57,221 nt of DNA from Candidatus Melainabacteria bacterium (GTDB lineage Bacteria > Cyanobacteriota > Vampirovibrionia > LMEP-6097): assembly GCA_028817775.1 (NCBI GenBank), contig JAPPOW010000230.1, positions 1 through 57,221 on the forward strand, read 5' to 3'. The stretch's first letter is position 1. Every line of letters begins with the position of its first letter. The notes under the pieces are model-generated. The model was given only the letters and a program-made list of their open reading frames with translations. It did not search any database and was not told the origin of the DNA. The translations under genes and the position numbers were made by a program. Shown here piece after piece: positions 1 to 6,846 of this stretch.

Positions 1-62
1 TAAACGATATCACTCATTTCAGGCATATTTTTTCTTTTTCTAACTTTGCCTCTAATTGCCAT
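1..62 (-). CDS. N-terminal fragment of an unknown protein
   Basis: Twenty codons from an ATG at 62 run off the left edge, reading MAIRGKVRKRKNMPEMSDIV. The N-terminus is basic; no family is recognised. Support comes from an extended -10 box (TGA-TAAAAT, minus strand, 79-71) exactly eight bases before the ATG, the same spacing seen at many genes in this window. The gene is divergent from rsmI. Confidence 0.45.
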   Translation of the reverse strand, partial: MAIRGKVRKRKNMPEMSDIV

Positions 63-70
63 GGCAAGTT

Positions 71-79
71 ATTTTATCA
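71..79 (-). promoter_or_regulatory. Extended -10 box for the leftmost gene
   Basis: TGATAAAAT on the minus strand, eight bases before the ATG at 62. This predicts an mRNA beginning at or next to the start codon. Confidence 0.45.
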
Positions 80-117
80 CGCGGGATATTGGGAAATGTA
101 AATATATTCTATAAGAA

Positions 118-160
118 TTGGCTTCCCGGGTACCCCAATTTGGGGTACCCGGGAAGCCAA
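118..160. repeat. Perfect 43-nt palindrome in the rsmI promoter region
   Basis: Two 21-bp arms (starting TTGGCTTCCCGGGTACC) flank a single central base. It lies between the -10 box of the leftmost gene and that of rsmI, across the expected -35 region of rsmI. There is no T-run, so it is not a typical intrinsic terminator. It could be an operator, a cruciform-forming site or a palindromic mobile repeat. Confidence 0.8.
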
Positions 161-166
161 AAAGGC

Positions 167-172
167 TATAAT
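167..172 (+). promoter_or_regulatory. -10 box of rsmI (TATAAT)
   Basis: Perfect TATAAT six bases before the GTG at 179. The position predicts a leaderless mRNA and supports GTG 179 over start codons further upstream, which would include the palindrome. Confidence 0.55.
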
Positions 173-178
173 CTTGCG

Positions 179-862
179 GTGGCTTCTTTATATGTAATTG
201 CAACGCCAATTGGCAATCTTGAGGATATCAGCCTGCGGGCGCTGCGCATACTCAAAGAAGAGGTCAATATAATTTATTGTGAAGATACCCGGGTTACAGC
301 CAAATTGCTCAATTTCTACCAAATTGAGGGCAAAAAACTAATCAGTTTCAATAAGGACAACGAAAATAAGCGAATTAAAGAAATTAAACGGTGTTTAATT
401 AATTCTGAGGACGTGGCAATCTGTTCTGATGCTGGTACGCCATTGGTTTCTGACCCGGGACAAAGCTTAATCACTGCTTGTTTTGAAGATGAGTTTGAGC
501 TGGTACCACTGCCTGGAGCTTCAGCCCTAACTACTGCTTTGTCAGTCTGCCCTATCGACACTTCAAGATTTATATATGAAGGATTTTTGCCGCATAGCCC
601 GCAGAAGCGGCGCCGGGTCTTGCGGGACTTGCTTGGTTCTACTAGACCCATTGTAATTTTTGAAAGCCCACATCGAATTAAAAAATGTCTCGAGGATATT
701 AAAAATATTCTTGGTGAGAAAGAAGTATTTATTGCAAGAGAGCTTACTAAAAAATTTGAGCAACTCTATTATGGTTCGGTGGAGCAAGTACAAGCTCAAC
801 TTGAGGAGCAATTCCCAAAAGATGTTCAGGGTGAGTTTGTATTAGTAATTGGTACTACATAA
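179..862 (+). CDS. rsmI: 16S rRNA (cytidine-2'-O)-methyltransferase RsmI
   Basis: SAM-dependent tetrapyrrole-methylase-fold enzyme that 2'-O-methylates C1402 of 16S rRNA in the decoding centre. The signature is clear: YVIATPIGNLEDIS at the N-terminus, then EDTR, CSDAGTPLVSDPG near residue 85, PLPGASALTTAL near 110, and FIYEGFLP. The frame is open upstream to 56, but the GTG at 179 begins right before the conserved VIATPIGNL block and has a TATAAT six bases upstream. The 227-residue product ends just after GEFVLVIG, so it lacks the C-terminal helical extension of the usual roughly 280-residue family member. Confidence 0.93.
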   Translation: MASLYVIATPIGNLEDISLRALRILKEEVNIIYCEDTRVTAKLLNFYQIEGKKLISFNKDNENKRIKEIKRCLINSEDVAICSDAGTPLVSDPGQSLITACFEDEFELVPLPGASALTTALSVCPIDTSRFIYEGFLPHSPQKRRRVLRDLLGSTRPIVIFESPHRIKKCLEDIKNILGEKEVFIARELTKKFEQLYYGSVEQVQAQLEEQFPKDVQGEFVLVIGTT

Positions 863-871
863 ACCACCTGA

Positions 872-877
872 TATAAT
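872..877 (+). promoter_or_regulatory. -10 box (TATAAT, preceded by TGA) for the gene at 887
   Basis: TGATATAAT lies nine bases before the ATG at 887, immediately after the rsmI stop. It suggests separate, nearly leaderless transcription. Confidence 0.45.
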
Positions 878-886
878 TTCTTAACA

Positions 887-1285
887 ATGATTCAAGGAAG
901 AAGAAGCTTGCAGCCTTTGAGCAAGCCTATTACTAGAGAGAGTCTCCGAAGCGACCCACAAACTGCGCGAGCAATGGACGAATCAGATCTCCGCTTGAAA
1001 GCCGGTGAGGGGAATCTTCGTATGGATGAAAATGGTGACTGGGTTGAAAACCGTGCTGATGATGGCACACCGGTACGTGTTCTCAAGCAGCGCTACGAAC
1101 AGAAAACAGGACCTCTCTCAGACCCTCCATTGATTGCTTACGTACCAAAAGCTTTAATCTTGGGGCTTGCATCAGTAGTTGGTCTTCCTTTGCTGGTGAA
1201 TGGCTGCGAGGAAGAAGCAGCTGAAACTACTGAACCCGTTAAGGCATTGCATCTAGCTGAAGCTACTACTGAACCTTCGAACTAA
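887..1285 (+). CDS. Hypothetical protein with a C-terminal hydrophobic segment
   Basis: 132 residues, no family recognised. The first two thirds are charged and polar (many Arg, Asp and Glu). A hydrophobic stretch follows at about 88-108 (IAYVPKALILGLASVVGLPL), then NGCEEEAAETTEP and a short acidic/Thr tail. It could be a single-pass membrane protein; there is no N-terminal signal peptide. An own -10 box at 872-877 supports expression. The last 20 bases overlap the convergent 501-residue gene. Confidence 0.55.
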   Translation: MIQGRRSLQPLSKPITRESLRSDPQTARAMDESDLRLKAGEGNLRMDENGDWVENRADDGTPVRVLKQRYEQKTGPLSDPPLIAYVPKALILGLASVVGLPLLVNGCEEEAAETTEPVKALHLAEATTEPSN

Positions 1286-2771
1286 AGAAAGTTTTATTAG
1301 CTGCAGCAGAGTCATGAGTTTTGCAAATCATATCTAGGTATTTGCTAAGTTCTGAATTGACTTGGGGCTTCAAGTCTGGATTGCTTCGTCTGGACGGGGG
1401 CTCCCTGTCATCACCATGGATACTAAGTTTTGGCACCCCTGAATCCTCGCAATGACGGTAAGCTATATAGCGAGCGAGGATTTGCATTTGTTCTTTGGCA
1501 CTCAAAAGTAGTTGCTTACTAGCAACAGTGCGGTATTGCTCATAGACATATTTGAGAGTATTGATGACATCTCCCCGATTAGCGCGCTTCCAGCTTTGAT
1601 CTGATTCTAGATAGAGATCTTGACCAGGCTCAGTGGCAACTAAGAAATCAGCGTCATTGGCTTGATTGACGGAGTCAATTTTTTCAAAACTGAGATAGTT
1701 CCAAGGGATGGCAATATCTGGATGTAAGTGCCAGCCATTGCGTAGAACTTCGTGCATGCTATTACTACCATCATGTCTGCCACTGGCACTACTCTCAGTT
1801 GCCAAACCAGACCAAGAACCGCCCTCCAGATTTAATAATGCTTCAGGTACTGCATCGTAATCACCAAGTAGATTAAAGATCACTCTTACTGCTTGTCCTG
1901 GACTTGCCGTAAACTCAATAGTTTCTCTATTTTGAGGCTGATAATCCTGCTTATGAGCAATGCTATCAATTAATTTTTGGTCGATAGTTATTGATCCACC
2001 TTGGCTGATACTCTGGTAGTTAGTAGCTGCAGCTAGCACTATGACCCAGCGTTCGTCTATTTTGACTTTGTAAATTGGTGAGACTAGAGTATCAGTATAG
2101 TCTTCAACCAAGTTGACTTCTGAAACTAGTTCATTATTTTTGTTGACTTGATAAATCTTGCCCTTGTTAAAACTTGCAGGGCGTTGCTGGAATTTAATCA
2201 CATCCCAGCCACTAAATCTATTGCGTCGGGCAGCTTTGAATGCAGTCTCAGGCATTACGGCAATTGCTAGATTGTTTTTTTTGATACGGTGAGCTTTGAT
2301 ACAGTCACTAAACAAGCCAATATTGCAAAGTCCTTCAGTGAAATGAAAATGATCTACTGCCACATCTTTATACAAAGCCTGGTGTAAATACTTTGCTGCC
2401 ATTGCTTCGATATAGGCGATACTAAAGTCACCAAGAAACTTTTGCCCCGCAATAGCTTGGCTGAGCAAGAGCCCTGAAGGACTAGCTTTGCAGCCCTGTT
2501 GTAATTTGTAGTCCTGCTTGCTATCGCAAAGGAAACCAGCTTCAGCAATTTGATTATTAGTCAGTAAATTACCAAGTTTGAACTTAACAGCTTTACCCTG
2601 CACTAGGACTTCCTGCACCTTTGCAAGTAAAGTCCTAGTACCTGGAAAATTTAGATAGTCAAATTCATCTTCAACTTGAACTGTTGGAGATTTTGCAGGA
2701 GTTGAAGCATCGAACAGCGAAGCCTGCTGTAAAAATTCAATTTCTGAATTTTGTTTAGAATCTATGCTCAC
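1266..2771 (-). CDS. Unknown 501-residue protein, last gene of the RiPP operon
   Basis: I do not recognise this family. It starts seven bases after the stop of the DUF2063 gene, same strand, so co-transcription with the MNIO genes is likely. No signal peptide or membrane helix is seen. His/Cys-containing stretches such as VDHFHFTEGLCNIG (around 140) and NGWHLHPDIAIPWNYLSF (around 347) look structured and could bind a metal or substrate; that is a guess. Near the C-terminus (about 438-468) a palindromic repeat of family C is translated in frame (RHCEDSGVPKL...REPPSRRSNP), so that part is probably not ancestral. Its position suggests a role in maturing, exporting or using the modified peptide. 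Confidence 0.75.
   Translation of the reverse strand: MSIDSKQNSEIEFLQQASLFDASTPAKSPTVQVEDEFDYLNFPGTRTLLAKVQEVLVQGKAVKFKLGNLLTNNQIAEAGFLCDSKQDYKLQQGCKASPSGLLLSQAIAGQKFLGDFSIAYIEAMAAKYLHQALYKDVAVDHFHFTEGLCNIGLFSDCIKAHRIKKNNLAIAVMPETAFKAARRNRFSGWDVIKFQQRPASFNKGKIYQVNKNNELVSEVNLVEDYTDTLVSPIYKVKIDERWVIVLAAATNYQSISQGGSITIDQKLIDSIAHKQDYQPQNRETIEFTASPGQAVRVIFNLLGDYDAVPEALLNLEGGSWSGLATESSASGRHDGSNSMHEVLRNGWHLHPDIAIPWNYLSFEKIDSVNQANDADFLVATEPGQDLYLESDQSWKRANRGDVINTLKYVYEQYRTVASKQLLLSAKEQMQILARYIAYRHCEDSGVPKLSIHGDDREPPSRRSNPDLKPQVNSELSKYLDMICKTHDSAAANKTFFSSKVQ
1378..1457. repeat. Family C palindromic repeat, inside the 501-residue gene
   Basis: Starts GGATTGCTTCGTC and ends CCTCGCAATGACG. The same ends occur at 3505-3540, 54437-54474 and 55965-56000. 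Read on the minus strand it is open and encodes a peptide with RHCE at one end and RRSNP at the other, the translation typical of this repeat class. It adds about 27 residues in frame. Confidence 0.75.
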
Positions 2772-2778
2772 CCTGATT

Positions 2779-3492
2779 TCAGTCTATCAGGATATTGGCC
2801 TCTTGCAAATCACCAATTAGCTTCTCTAGGGCCGAAAGCTCGATTTTTAGGCCAAAATGGGCACAAAAACTTTGATGAATTTCTTCTAATCCTTTGCCTG
2901 AGCCTATGGCCTCGATGACAAATAAGGTGGTATTGGACAGAACGAAGCTGCGGTTCTTGAGACTTTCATGATCACGATAGAAGAACACAATCTCGCTTTC
3001 TTCCTCAATATCAGTCTGGCGCAGACTTTCAATATCATCCTCTGTTGTTTTGAGATATTCAATGACTTGTGTTACAGGGTATGAGAACTTCTCAATTTTA
3101 TGAACCGGAGTTAATTTAGAACTTGCTGCTAGATCAGGACTATTGTGGATTAAAACCTCTGTCCACTCATAACGGGCTAGATCACTTAGGAAATTAGGAA
3201 AGTTCTCAGCAAGATCTTCTTCTGAAAGTAATTTATAGAAATCAGCAGCCAGTCTATTGTAGATTGCTGATTTGCTCGGGTAATTATTTTGATAGTGTCG
3301 CATCAAATCATCCCAATCTTCGCCAATAATCTTGCGGCTCAAGGGATAGATGTTCTGCATCAACGAACTAAGGCTACTGACTACCAGTGAGTAATAAACG
3401 CTCAGTTCGCTCTTGGTTTGTTCTGGCAGCTCAGTCGGCTGACCCAGCATAAATTTTTGAATCTCTTGTTGTAGTTGATAGACTTGGTTCAT
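2779..3492 (-). CDS. DUF2063 family partner protein of the MNIO enzyme (BufC/HvfC type)
   Basis: 237 residues. The N-terminal half is a DUF2063 domain (YYSLVVSSLSSLMQNIYPLSRKIIG, then FPNFLSDLARYEWTEVLI near 115). The C-terminal part (about 150-237) resembles a small winged-helix, PqqD-like peptide-recognition domain (SNTTLFVIEAIGSGKGLEEIHQSF...LQEANILID). In known MNIO systems such proteins bind the precursor leader and present it to the DUF692 enzyme. The start is taken at ATG 3492, six bases after the stop of the MNIO gene; a longer frame to 3522 would translate the palindromic repeat that ends the upstream gene. Confidence 0.85.
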   Translation of the reverse strand: MNQVYQLQQEIQKFMLGQPTELPEQTKSELSVYYSLVVSSLSSLMQNIYPLSRKIIGEDWDDLMRHYQNNYPSKSAIYNRLAADFYKLLSEEDLAENFPNFLSDLARYEWTEVLIHNSPDLAASSKLTPVHKIEKFSYPVTQVIEYLKTTEDDIESLRQTDIEEESEIVFFYRDHESLKNRSFVLSNTTLFVIEAIGSGKGLEEIHQSFCAHFGLKIELSALEKLIGDLQEANILID

Positions 3493-3497
3493 GATTT

Positions 3498-4409
3498 TTA
3501 TACCTGGATTGCCGCGTCGCATGCGCTCCTCGCAACGACGCCTTGTATTTGTTTTAATTCTTCGACTAATTCTTTAAGCTCAGGGAAATTAGAATCGCGC
3601 TCAAGCAAGATAGCATTGACTTCAGTTCTTGCAAGTAGTTGCCGCAAAATTTCATAAACTTCATCGATGATTCCTTCACCATGAGTATCTAGGATTTCAA
3701 TTTTGTGACCGGTGTGAGAGTGGTAACCATTGAGGTGACCAGCTATATGTACTTGCACAACCCGTTCTAGCATTAGTGAATCAAGAAACTCTACTGGCTG
3801 GTAATTGCCATGATTAGTGGCGTTGACATAGATATTATTGACGTCAAGCAACATACCACAATCTGCCTGCTCCAAAATTGAATTGATAAACTGAGCTTCA
3901 CTCATTTCTGCATCGATAATCGTTGAATAGAAACTTGGATTCTCAACTAAAAATGGAAGTTGGAATTCATCTTGTAAAAATTTAACGTTATCGGCAATGA
4001 TATCCACTGACTCCTGAATCATTGGCACTGGAATTAGGTTCTGTAAGTAGTATTCACCAACACGAGTGCAGGAAATATGGTCAGAGAACCAAGGTGCTTC
4101 GATTTGCTGGAATAGTTCTTTGCAGCCATCAATCAGGTAAGGATCAAAACAGGGCTTACCGGGAGTCTCGGGCGCTGTGCCTATACTAAGATTCACGCCA
4201 TGAGGAATCAATGCTACGCCACTATCAAGTACTTCTTGAAACTGCTGGGCTTTGCGTCCGCCTAAGTAGATATAGTTTTCTGGAACGATTTCTAACCATT
4301 CGATGAGACCGGTATTATTCTCACTGCTATAAAAATCTAAAGTTTCTTGAGTTAGAGCTCGGCGTAATCCTAATCCTAGACCTGCCTTGCTTAGTTTGTT
4401 TTTGTCCAT
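3498..4409 (-). CDS. Multinuclear non-heme iron oxidase (MNIO, DUF692; BufB/MbnB/HvfB type)
   Basis: 303-residue TIM-barrel enzyme of the family that oxidises cysteines of RiPP precursors to oxazolone/thioamide or thiooxazole groups. All expected iron-ligand motifs are visible: PHGVNLSIG (about 70), SDHIS (about 110), VEN, DVNNIYVNATNHG (about 190), VHIAGH, ILDTHGEG (about 245) and LLERD. The start at ATG 4409 is preferred over ATG 4418: the repeat just upstream supplies AGGA eight to nine bases before it, and 4418 lies inside that repeat. The last ~11 residues are encoded by a family C repeat (3505-3540). It lies between the precursor and the DUF2063 gene, a canonical order. Confidence 0.93.
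   Translation of the reverse strand: MDKNKLSKAGLGLGLRRALTQETLDFYSSENNTGLIEWLEIVPENYIYLGGRKAQQFQEVLDSGVALIPHGVNLSIGTAPETPGKPCFDPYLIDGCKELFQQIEAPWFSDHISCTRVGEYYLQNLIPVPMIQESVDIIADNVKFLQDEFQLPFLVENPSFYSTIIDAEMSEAQFINSILEQADCGMLLDVNNIYVNATNHGNYQPVEFLDSLMLERVVQVHIAGHLNGYHSHTGHKIEILDTHGEGIIDEVYEILRQLLARTEVNAILLERDSNFPELKELVEELKQIQGVVARSACDAAIQV
3505..3540. repeat. Family C palindromic repeat at the MNIO gene end
   Basis: GGATTGCCGCGTCGC...CTCCTCGCAACGACG. It encodes the extreme C-terminus of the MNIO enzyme (VARSACDAAIQ) and ends just before its stop, so the original C-terminus was probably replaced. Confidence 0.65.
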
Positions 4410-4413
4410 CACT

Positions 4414-4495
4414 GTCATCCTGAGCTGCGTAGCAGCGTCAGGATCCCATTATCGCACACAGGAGATCCTGACGTCACTTCGTTCCTCAGGATGAC
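4414..4495. repeat. Family A palindromic repeat, full two-unit form
   Basis: Begins GTCATCCTGAG and ends CTCAGGATGAC, perfect 11-bp inverted ends. Inside are two half-units, GTCAGGATCCC and GATCCTGACGTC. It lies between precursor and MNIO genes. Read towards the MNIO gene, its edge contributes the AGGA Shine-Dalgarno-like motif. Confidence 0.85.
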
Positions 4496-4497
4496 AT

Positions 4498-4526
4498 AAA
4501 AAAAGCCCCGGCAGAGCCAGGGCTTT
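4498..4526 (-). terminator. Intrinsic terminator between precursor and biosynthetic genes
   Basis: On the minus strand an 11-bp stem (AAAGCCCTGGC / GCCGGGGCTTT, one G.T pair) with a TCT loop is followed by seven Ts. It lies 25 bases after the precursor stop and before the MNIO gene. Partial read-through would give much more precursor mRNA than enzyme mRNA, as is common in RiPP operons. Confidence 0.8.
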
Positions 4527-4551
4527 ATAATCAAATTAAGTAAGTCAATTA

Positions 4552-4809
4552 CTACTTAACGTGCTCTCCGCATTTGCCTTCGCCGCACTTGTGCTCACCA
4601 CATTCGTGTTCACCGCACTCATGCTCTCCGCATTTGCCTTCGCCACATTTGTGATCGCCACCACTAATAAGTAGTGAAGAAGAGCTAGTCTCACTAATAC
4701 TGAAAATTGTTTCAGCATTAACATCGATTTCTGGAGCAGTAATTGCACCAGCGTTTAATGCTGTAGCAAGGCCTAATGCTAATGCAGCAGCTTTAACTTT
4801 CTTTTTCAT
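4552..4809 (-). CDS. Cysteine-repeat RiPP precursor peptide (bufferin/HvfA type)
   Basis: 85 residues. A Lys-rich N-terminus and hydrophobic segment (MKKKVKAAALALGLATALNA) form a signal-peptide-like leader; residues 21-52 are a Ser/Thr linker. Residues 54-83 are six strict pentapeptides of pattern [KE]-C-G-E-[GH], with Cys at 55, 60, 65, 70, 75 and 80. Two copies give the EGKCG motif known from HvfA/bufferin precursors, whose cysteines are modified by MNIO enzymes to copper-binding heterocycles. The start at ATG 4809 is fixed by AAAGGAG ten bases upstream. A TATAAT at 4854-4849 and an inverted repeat at 4864-4887 lie upstream, a terminator downstream. The MNIO and DUF2063 genes follow on the same strand. 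Confidence 0.92.
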   Translation of the reverse strand: MKKKVKAAALALGLATALNAGAITAPEIDVNAETIFSISETSSSSLLISGGDHKCGEGKCGEHECGEHECGEHKCGEGKCGEHVK

Positions 4810-4848
4810 CTGTTGTAATCTCCTTTGTTTGTCCGAACAACAGCAGAA

Positions 4849-4854
4849 ATTATA
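4849..4854 (-). promoter_or_regulatory. -10 box (TATAAT) of the RiPP operon
   Basis: TATAAT on the minus strand with a predicted start near 4842, giving a leader of about 33 bases that carries a good Shine-Dalgarno site. The matching -35 position falls between the arms of the inverted repeat at 4864-4887. Confidence 0.55.
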
Positions 4855-4863
4855 TACTTTAAT

Positions 4864-4887
4864 CAAGAAATGACACCTAATTTCTTG
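4864..4887. promoter_or_regulatory. Probable operator shared by RiPP operon and porin gene
   Basis: CAAGAAAT-N8-ATTTCTTG, a perfect 8-bp dyad over the expected -35 region of the RiPP promoter, in the divergent intergenic region with the porin gene. A second dyad, AAAAGAC-AA-GTCTTTT, lies at 4907-4922 nearer the porin start. The regulator is unknown; a metal sensor is an inference from the operon's predicted role. Confidence 0.5.
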
Positions 4888-4944
4888 GCATTAATTTGAC
4901 CAAGATAAAAGACAAGTCTTTTGCTATCGCAAGGGAATAAAACA

Positions 4945-6129
4945 GTGGTGGGCAAAAAGTTTTGTTTATTAATAGCTTTGCTTTGTTTGACTAGTCAAAC
5001 TGTAATGGCGATTCAATTTAAGGATGGAGATCTTGAAGCTGGCAAAGTCATTAATCTTTCTCAGCTTTTGGATAAATCAGAATTACATTTCGACACAATT
5101 TTTAGTAACGATTGGACCGGTGGCAGAGCGGGTGGCAACACCAACCCACATCGAGCATTTATTGATTATAGAGTCGAAGGACACTTGCCTCTCTATAATT
5201 TAGCTGGCAATCGAGGACGTTTGATCACTCGAGTACAAGGGCTGGGTTTCGTTGATGAGAATATAGATGATTTTGTTGAGGATCCCTTGCTTGATATTCC
5301 TGAATTGTTTTGGCAAAACGATAAACAACTTGGTGATAATGATTTGAGATTTGTCTTTGGTAAGTTTGCCAATAGAAGGTTCTTTAACAAGGATGAAATT
5401 AATCCTGATCCATTTGATATTGGGGAGATGCGTTTCTCTGGTGCTCTTGCTAATAGCTTAAATTTATTCAATTCAATCAATGAGTTCAGAGATTCTGATT
5501 TGCGCTTCTCTGGAAGTCGTCAAGCTAGTGGTTCTTATGGTTTCAATTTTGCAATCAAAAATCAAGCTGAGCAAGGTTTATTCAGCCGCTGGGGTTTCCA
5601 GCAAGCATTGGCTGTTAGTCAACTGGATGATTTCAAGTCTAACTTTTATGGAATTTCTGAACTTAATAAAGATTGGGGCAGGCAAAAACCAGGGCGCTTG
5701 AGTATGGGCTTGGTCTACGCTAATGATGCGGTATTTCGTTTGGCAAATAATGATGAGAATAGTTACTTGTTCTATTCTTCATTGGTACAAAAACTAACAG
5801 ATAGACTCAAGTTTTATTTCCGCTATGGTACTTTGTTTAGAAATTTAAATTCTGGTGCTAGTAACAATAATGAATATAGATTAGGTTTCTACTATAAGTG
5901 GACTGACAAAATTGCTACTCACAATTGGCTTGGTTACTTTGATAATGATGTAGCACTAGCTGAGGAGGATGAGCGCTTCCACTGGGTTAATGTGCTGACT
6001 TATAAATTCAATAAAAATTTCTTTGCTAATTTTGCTGCGGTCTTTAGGTTTAATCAAGGCAATTCAGCAGCTACTGGCGCTAGTGACAATAACTATACTC
6101 TGGCTACTCAGTTACGGGTCTTCATGTAA
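4945..6129 (+). CDS. Outer-membrane porin (OprB-like carbohydrate-selective type)
   Basis: About 394 residues: a signal peptide (KKFCLLIALLCLTSQTVMA) then a beta-barrel-like protein rich in alternating aromatic strands and ending in RVFM. Features such as LFRNLNSGASNNNEYRLGFYYKW and the FGKF segment resemble OprB/Porin_B proteins. The cyanobacterial-type N-terminal SLH domain is absent. GTG 4945 is chosen because AAGGGA lies eight bases upstream; the frame is open to TTG 4921. It is divergent from the RiPP precursor and shares its regulatory region, so co-regulation is possible. Confidence 0.75.
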   Translation: MVGKKFCLLIALLCLTSQTVMAIQFKDGDLEAGKVINLSQLLDKSELHFDTIFSNDWTGGRAGGNTNPHRAFIDYRVEGHLPLYNLAGNRGRLITRVQGLGFVDENIDDFVEDPLLDIPELFWQNDKQLGDNDLRFVFGKFANRRFFNKDEINPDPFDIGEMRFSGALANSLNLFNSINEFRDSDLRFSGSRQASGSYGFNFAIKNQAEQGLFSRWGFQQALAVSQLDDFKSNFYGISELNKDWGRQKPGRLSMGLVYANDAVFRLANNDENSYLFYSSLVQKLTDRLKFYFRYGTLFRNLNSGASNNNEYRLGFYYKWTDKIATHNWLGYFDNDVALAEEDERFHWVNVLTYKFNKNFFANFAAVFRFNQGNSAATGASDNNYTLATQLRVFM

Positions 6130-6138
6130 GAGTTAGGG

Positions 6139-6177
6139 AGGTCCTGACGTCACACCTTTGGTGTTCCTCAGGATGAC
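6139..6177. repeat. Family A half-unit repeat
   Basis: AGGTCCTGACGTC...CCTCAGGATGAC between convergent porin and hisB genes. It could act as a bidirectional transcript-end hairpin. Confidence 0.75.
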
Positions 6178-6183
6178 AGGATT

Positions 6184-6771
6184 TTATATTATACCTTTGG
6201 TACTACGGATTTCATTAGCAATCCGAGCATCAACTGTCTTGGCTTTGTCAAAAGCCAATGCAAAAGCTTTGAAACTCGCTTCAATAATATGGTGTGAATT
6301 AGCGCCAGAGATTTTGTGGAAGTGAATCACCATACCGGTGTTGTTAACTAGTGCACGCCAGAACTCAATACAGAGCTCGGTCTCAAAAGTATTGATGCGC
6401 TCCTTATCAACTGGCACATCGTAAACCAAATAAGGTCTAGTACCAAGATCAATATCACAACTAACTAGTGCTTCGTCCATCACTACTCGGGCTGAAGCGT
6501 AGCGGCGGATACCCTTGCGTTCACCCAATGCTTCTTTGATAGCTTGTCCAATGACTATACCAGTATCTTCGACACTGTGATGGTCATCGATTTCATGATC
6601 GCCTTTGGTTTGGACACTTAAATCTATAAATGAATGCCTGCGGAATTGCTCAAGCATATGATCAAAAAATGGCACGCCAGTATTGATATCACCTTGGCCA
6701 GAGCCATCTAGGTTGATTTCAACAGAGACTGAGGTTTCTTTGCTGTCGCGGTTAATACTTGCTTTGCGCAT
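6184..6771 (-). CDS. hisB: Imidazoleglycerol-phosphate dehydratase HisB
   Basis: Dehydrates imidazole glycerol phosphate in histidine synthesis, a Mn-dependent soluble enzyme. 195 residues, normal single-domain length without the fused phosphatase of enterobacteria. Motifs: GVPFFDHMLEQFRRHS (about 33), DDHHSVEDTGI (about 65), GIRRYASARVVMDEAL, and HHIIEASFKAFA near the C-terminus carry the metal-binding histidines. It stands alone, with no other his gene in the window, between two family A repeats. Confidence 0.97.
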   Translation of the reverse strand: MRKASINRDSKETSVSVEINLDGSGQGDINTGVPFFDHMLEQFRRHSFIDLSVQTKGDHEIDDHHSVEDTGIVIGQAIKEALGERKGIRRYASARVVMDEALVSCDIDLGTRPYLVYDVPVDKERINTFETELCIEFWRALVNNTGMVIHFHKISGANSHHIIEASFKAFALAFDKAKTVDARIANEIRSTKGII

Positions 6772-6808
6772 AAGTTTATTATTCCCAGATGGAAAAGTAT
6801 AGCAATTT

Positions 6809-6841
6809 GGGGATCCTGACGCCTTACAGGCTCAGGATGAC
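6809..6841. repeat. Family A half-unit repeat
   Basis: GGGGATCCTGACG...CTCAGGATGAC, just downstream of the His-rich gene and upstream of hisB. It may form a transcript-end hairpin. Confidence 0.7.
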
Positions 6842-6846
6842 AAAGG

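Noticed and set aside
4555..4650. Short tandem repeats resembling a CRISPR-like array
   Set aside because: The 15-base period exactly matches pentapeptide codons of the RiPP precursor; there are no spacers.
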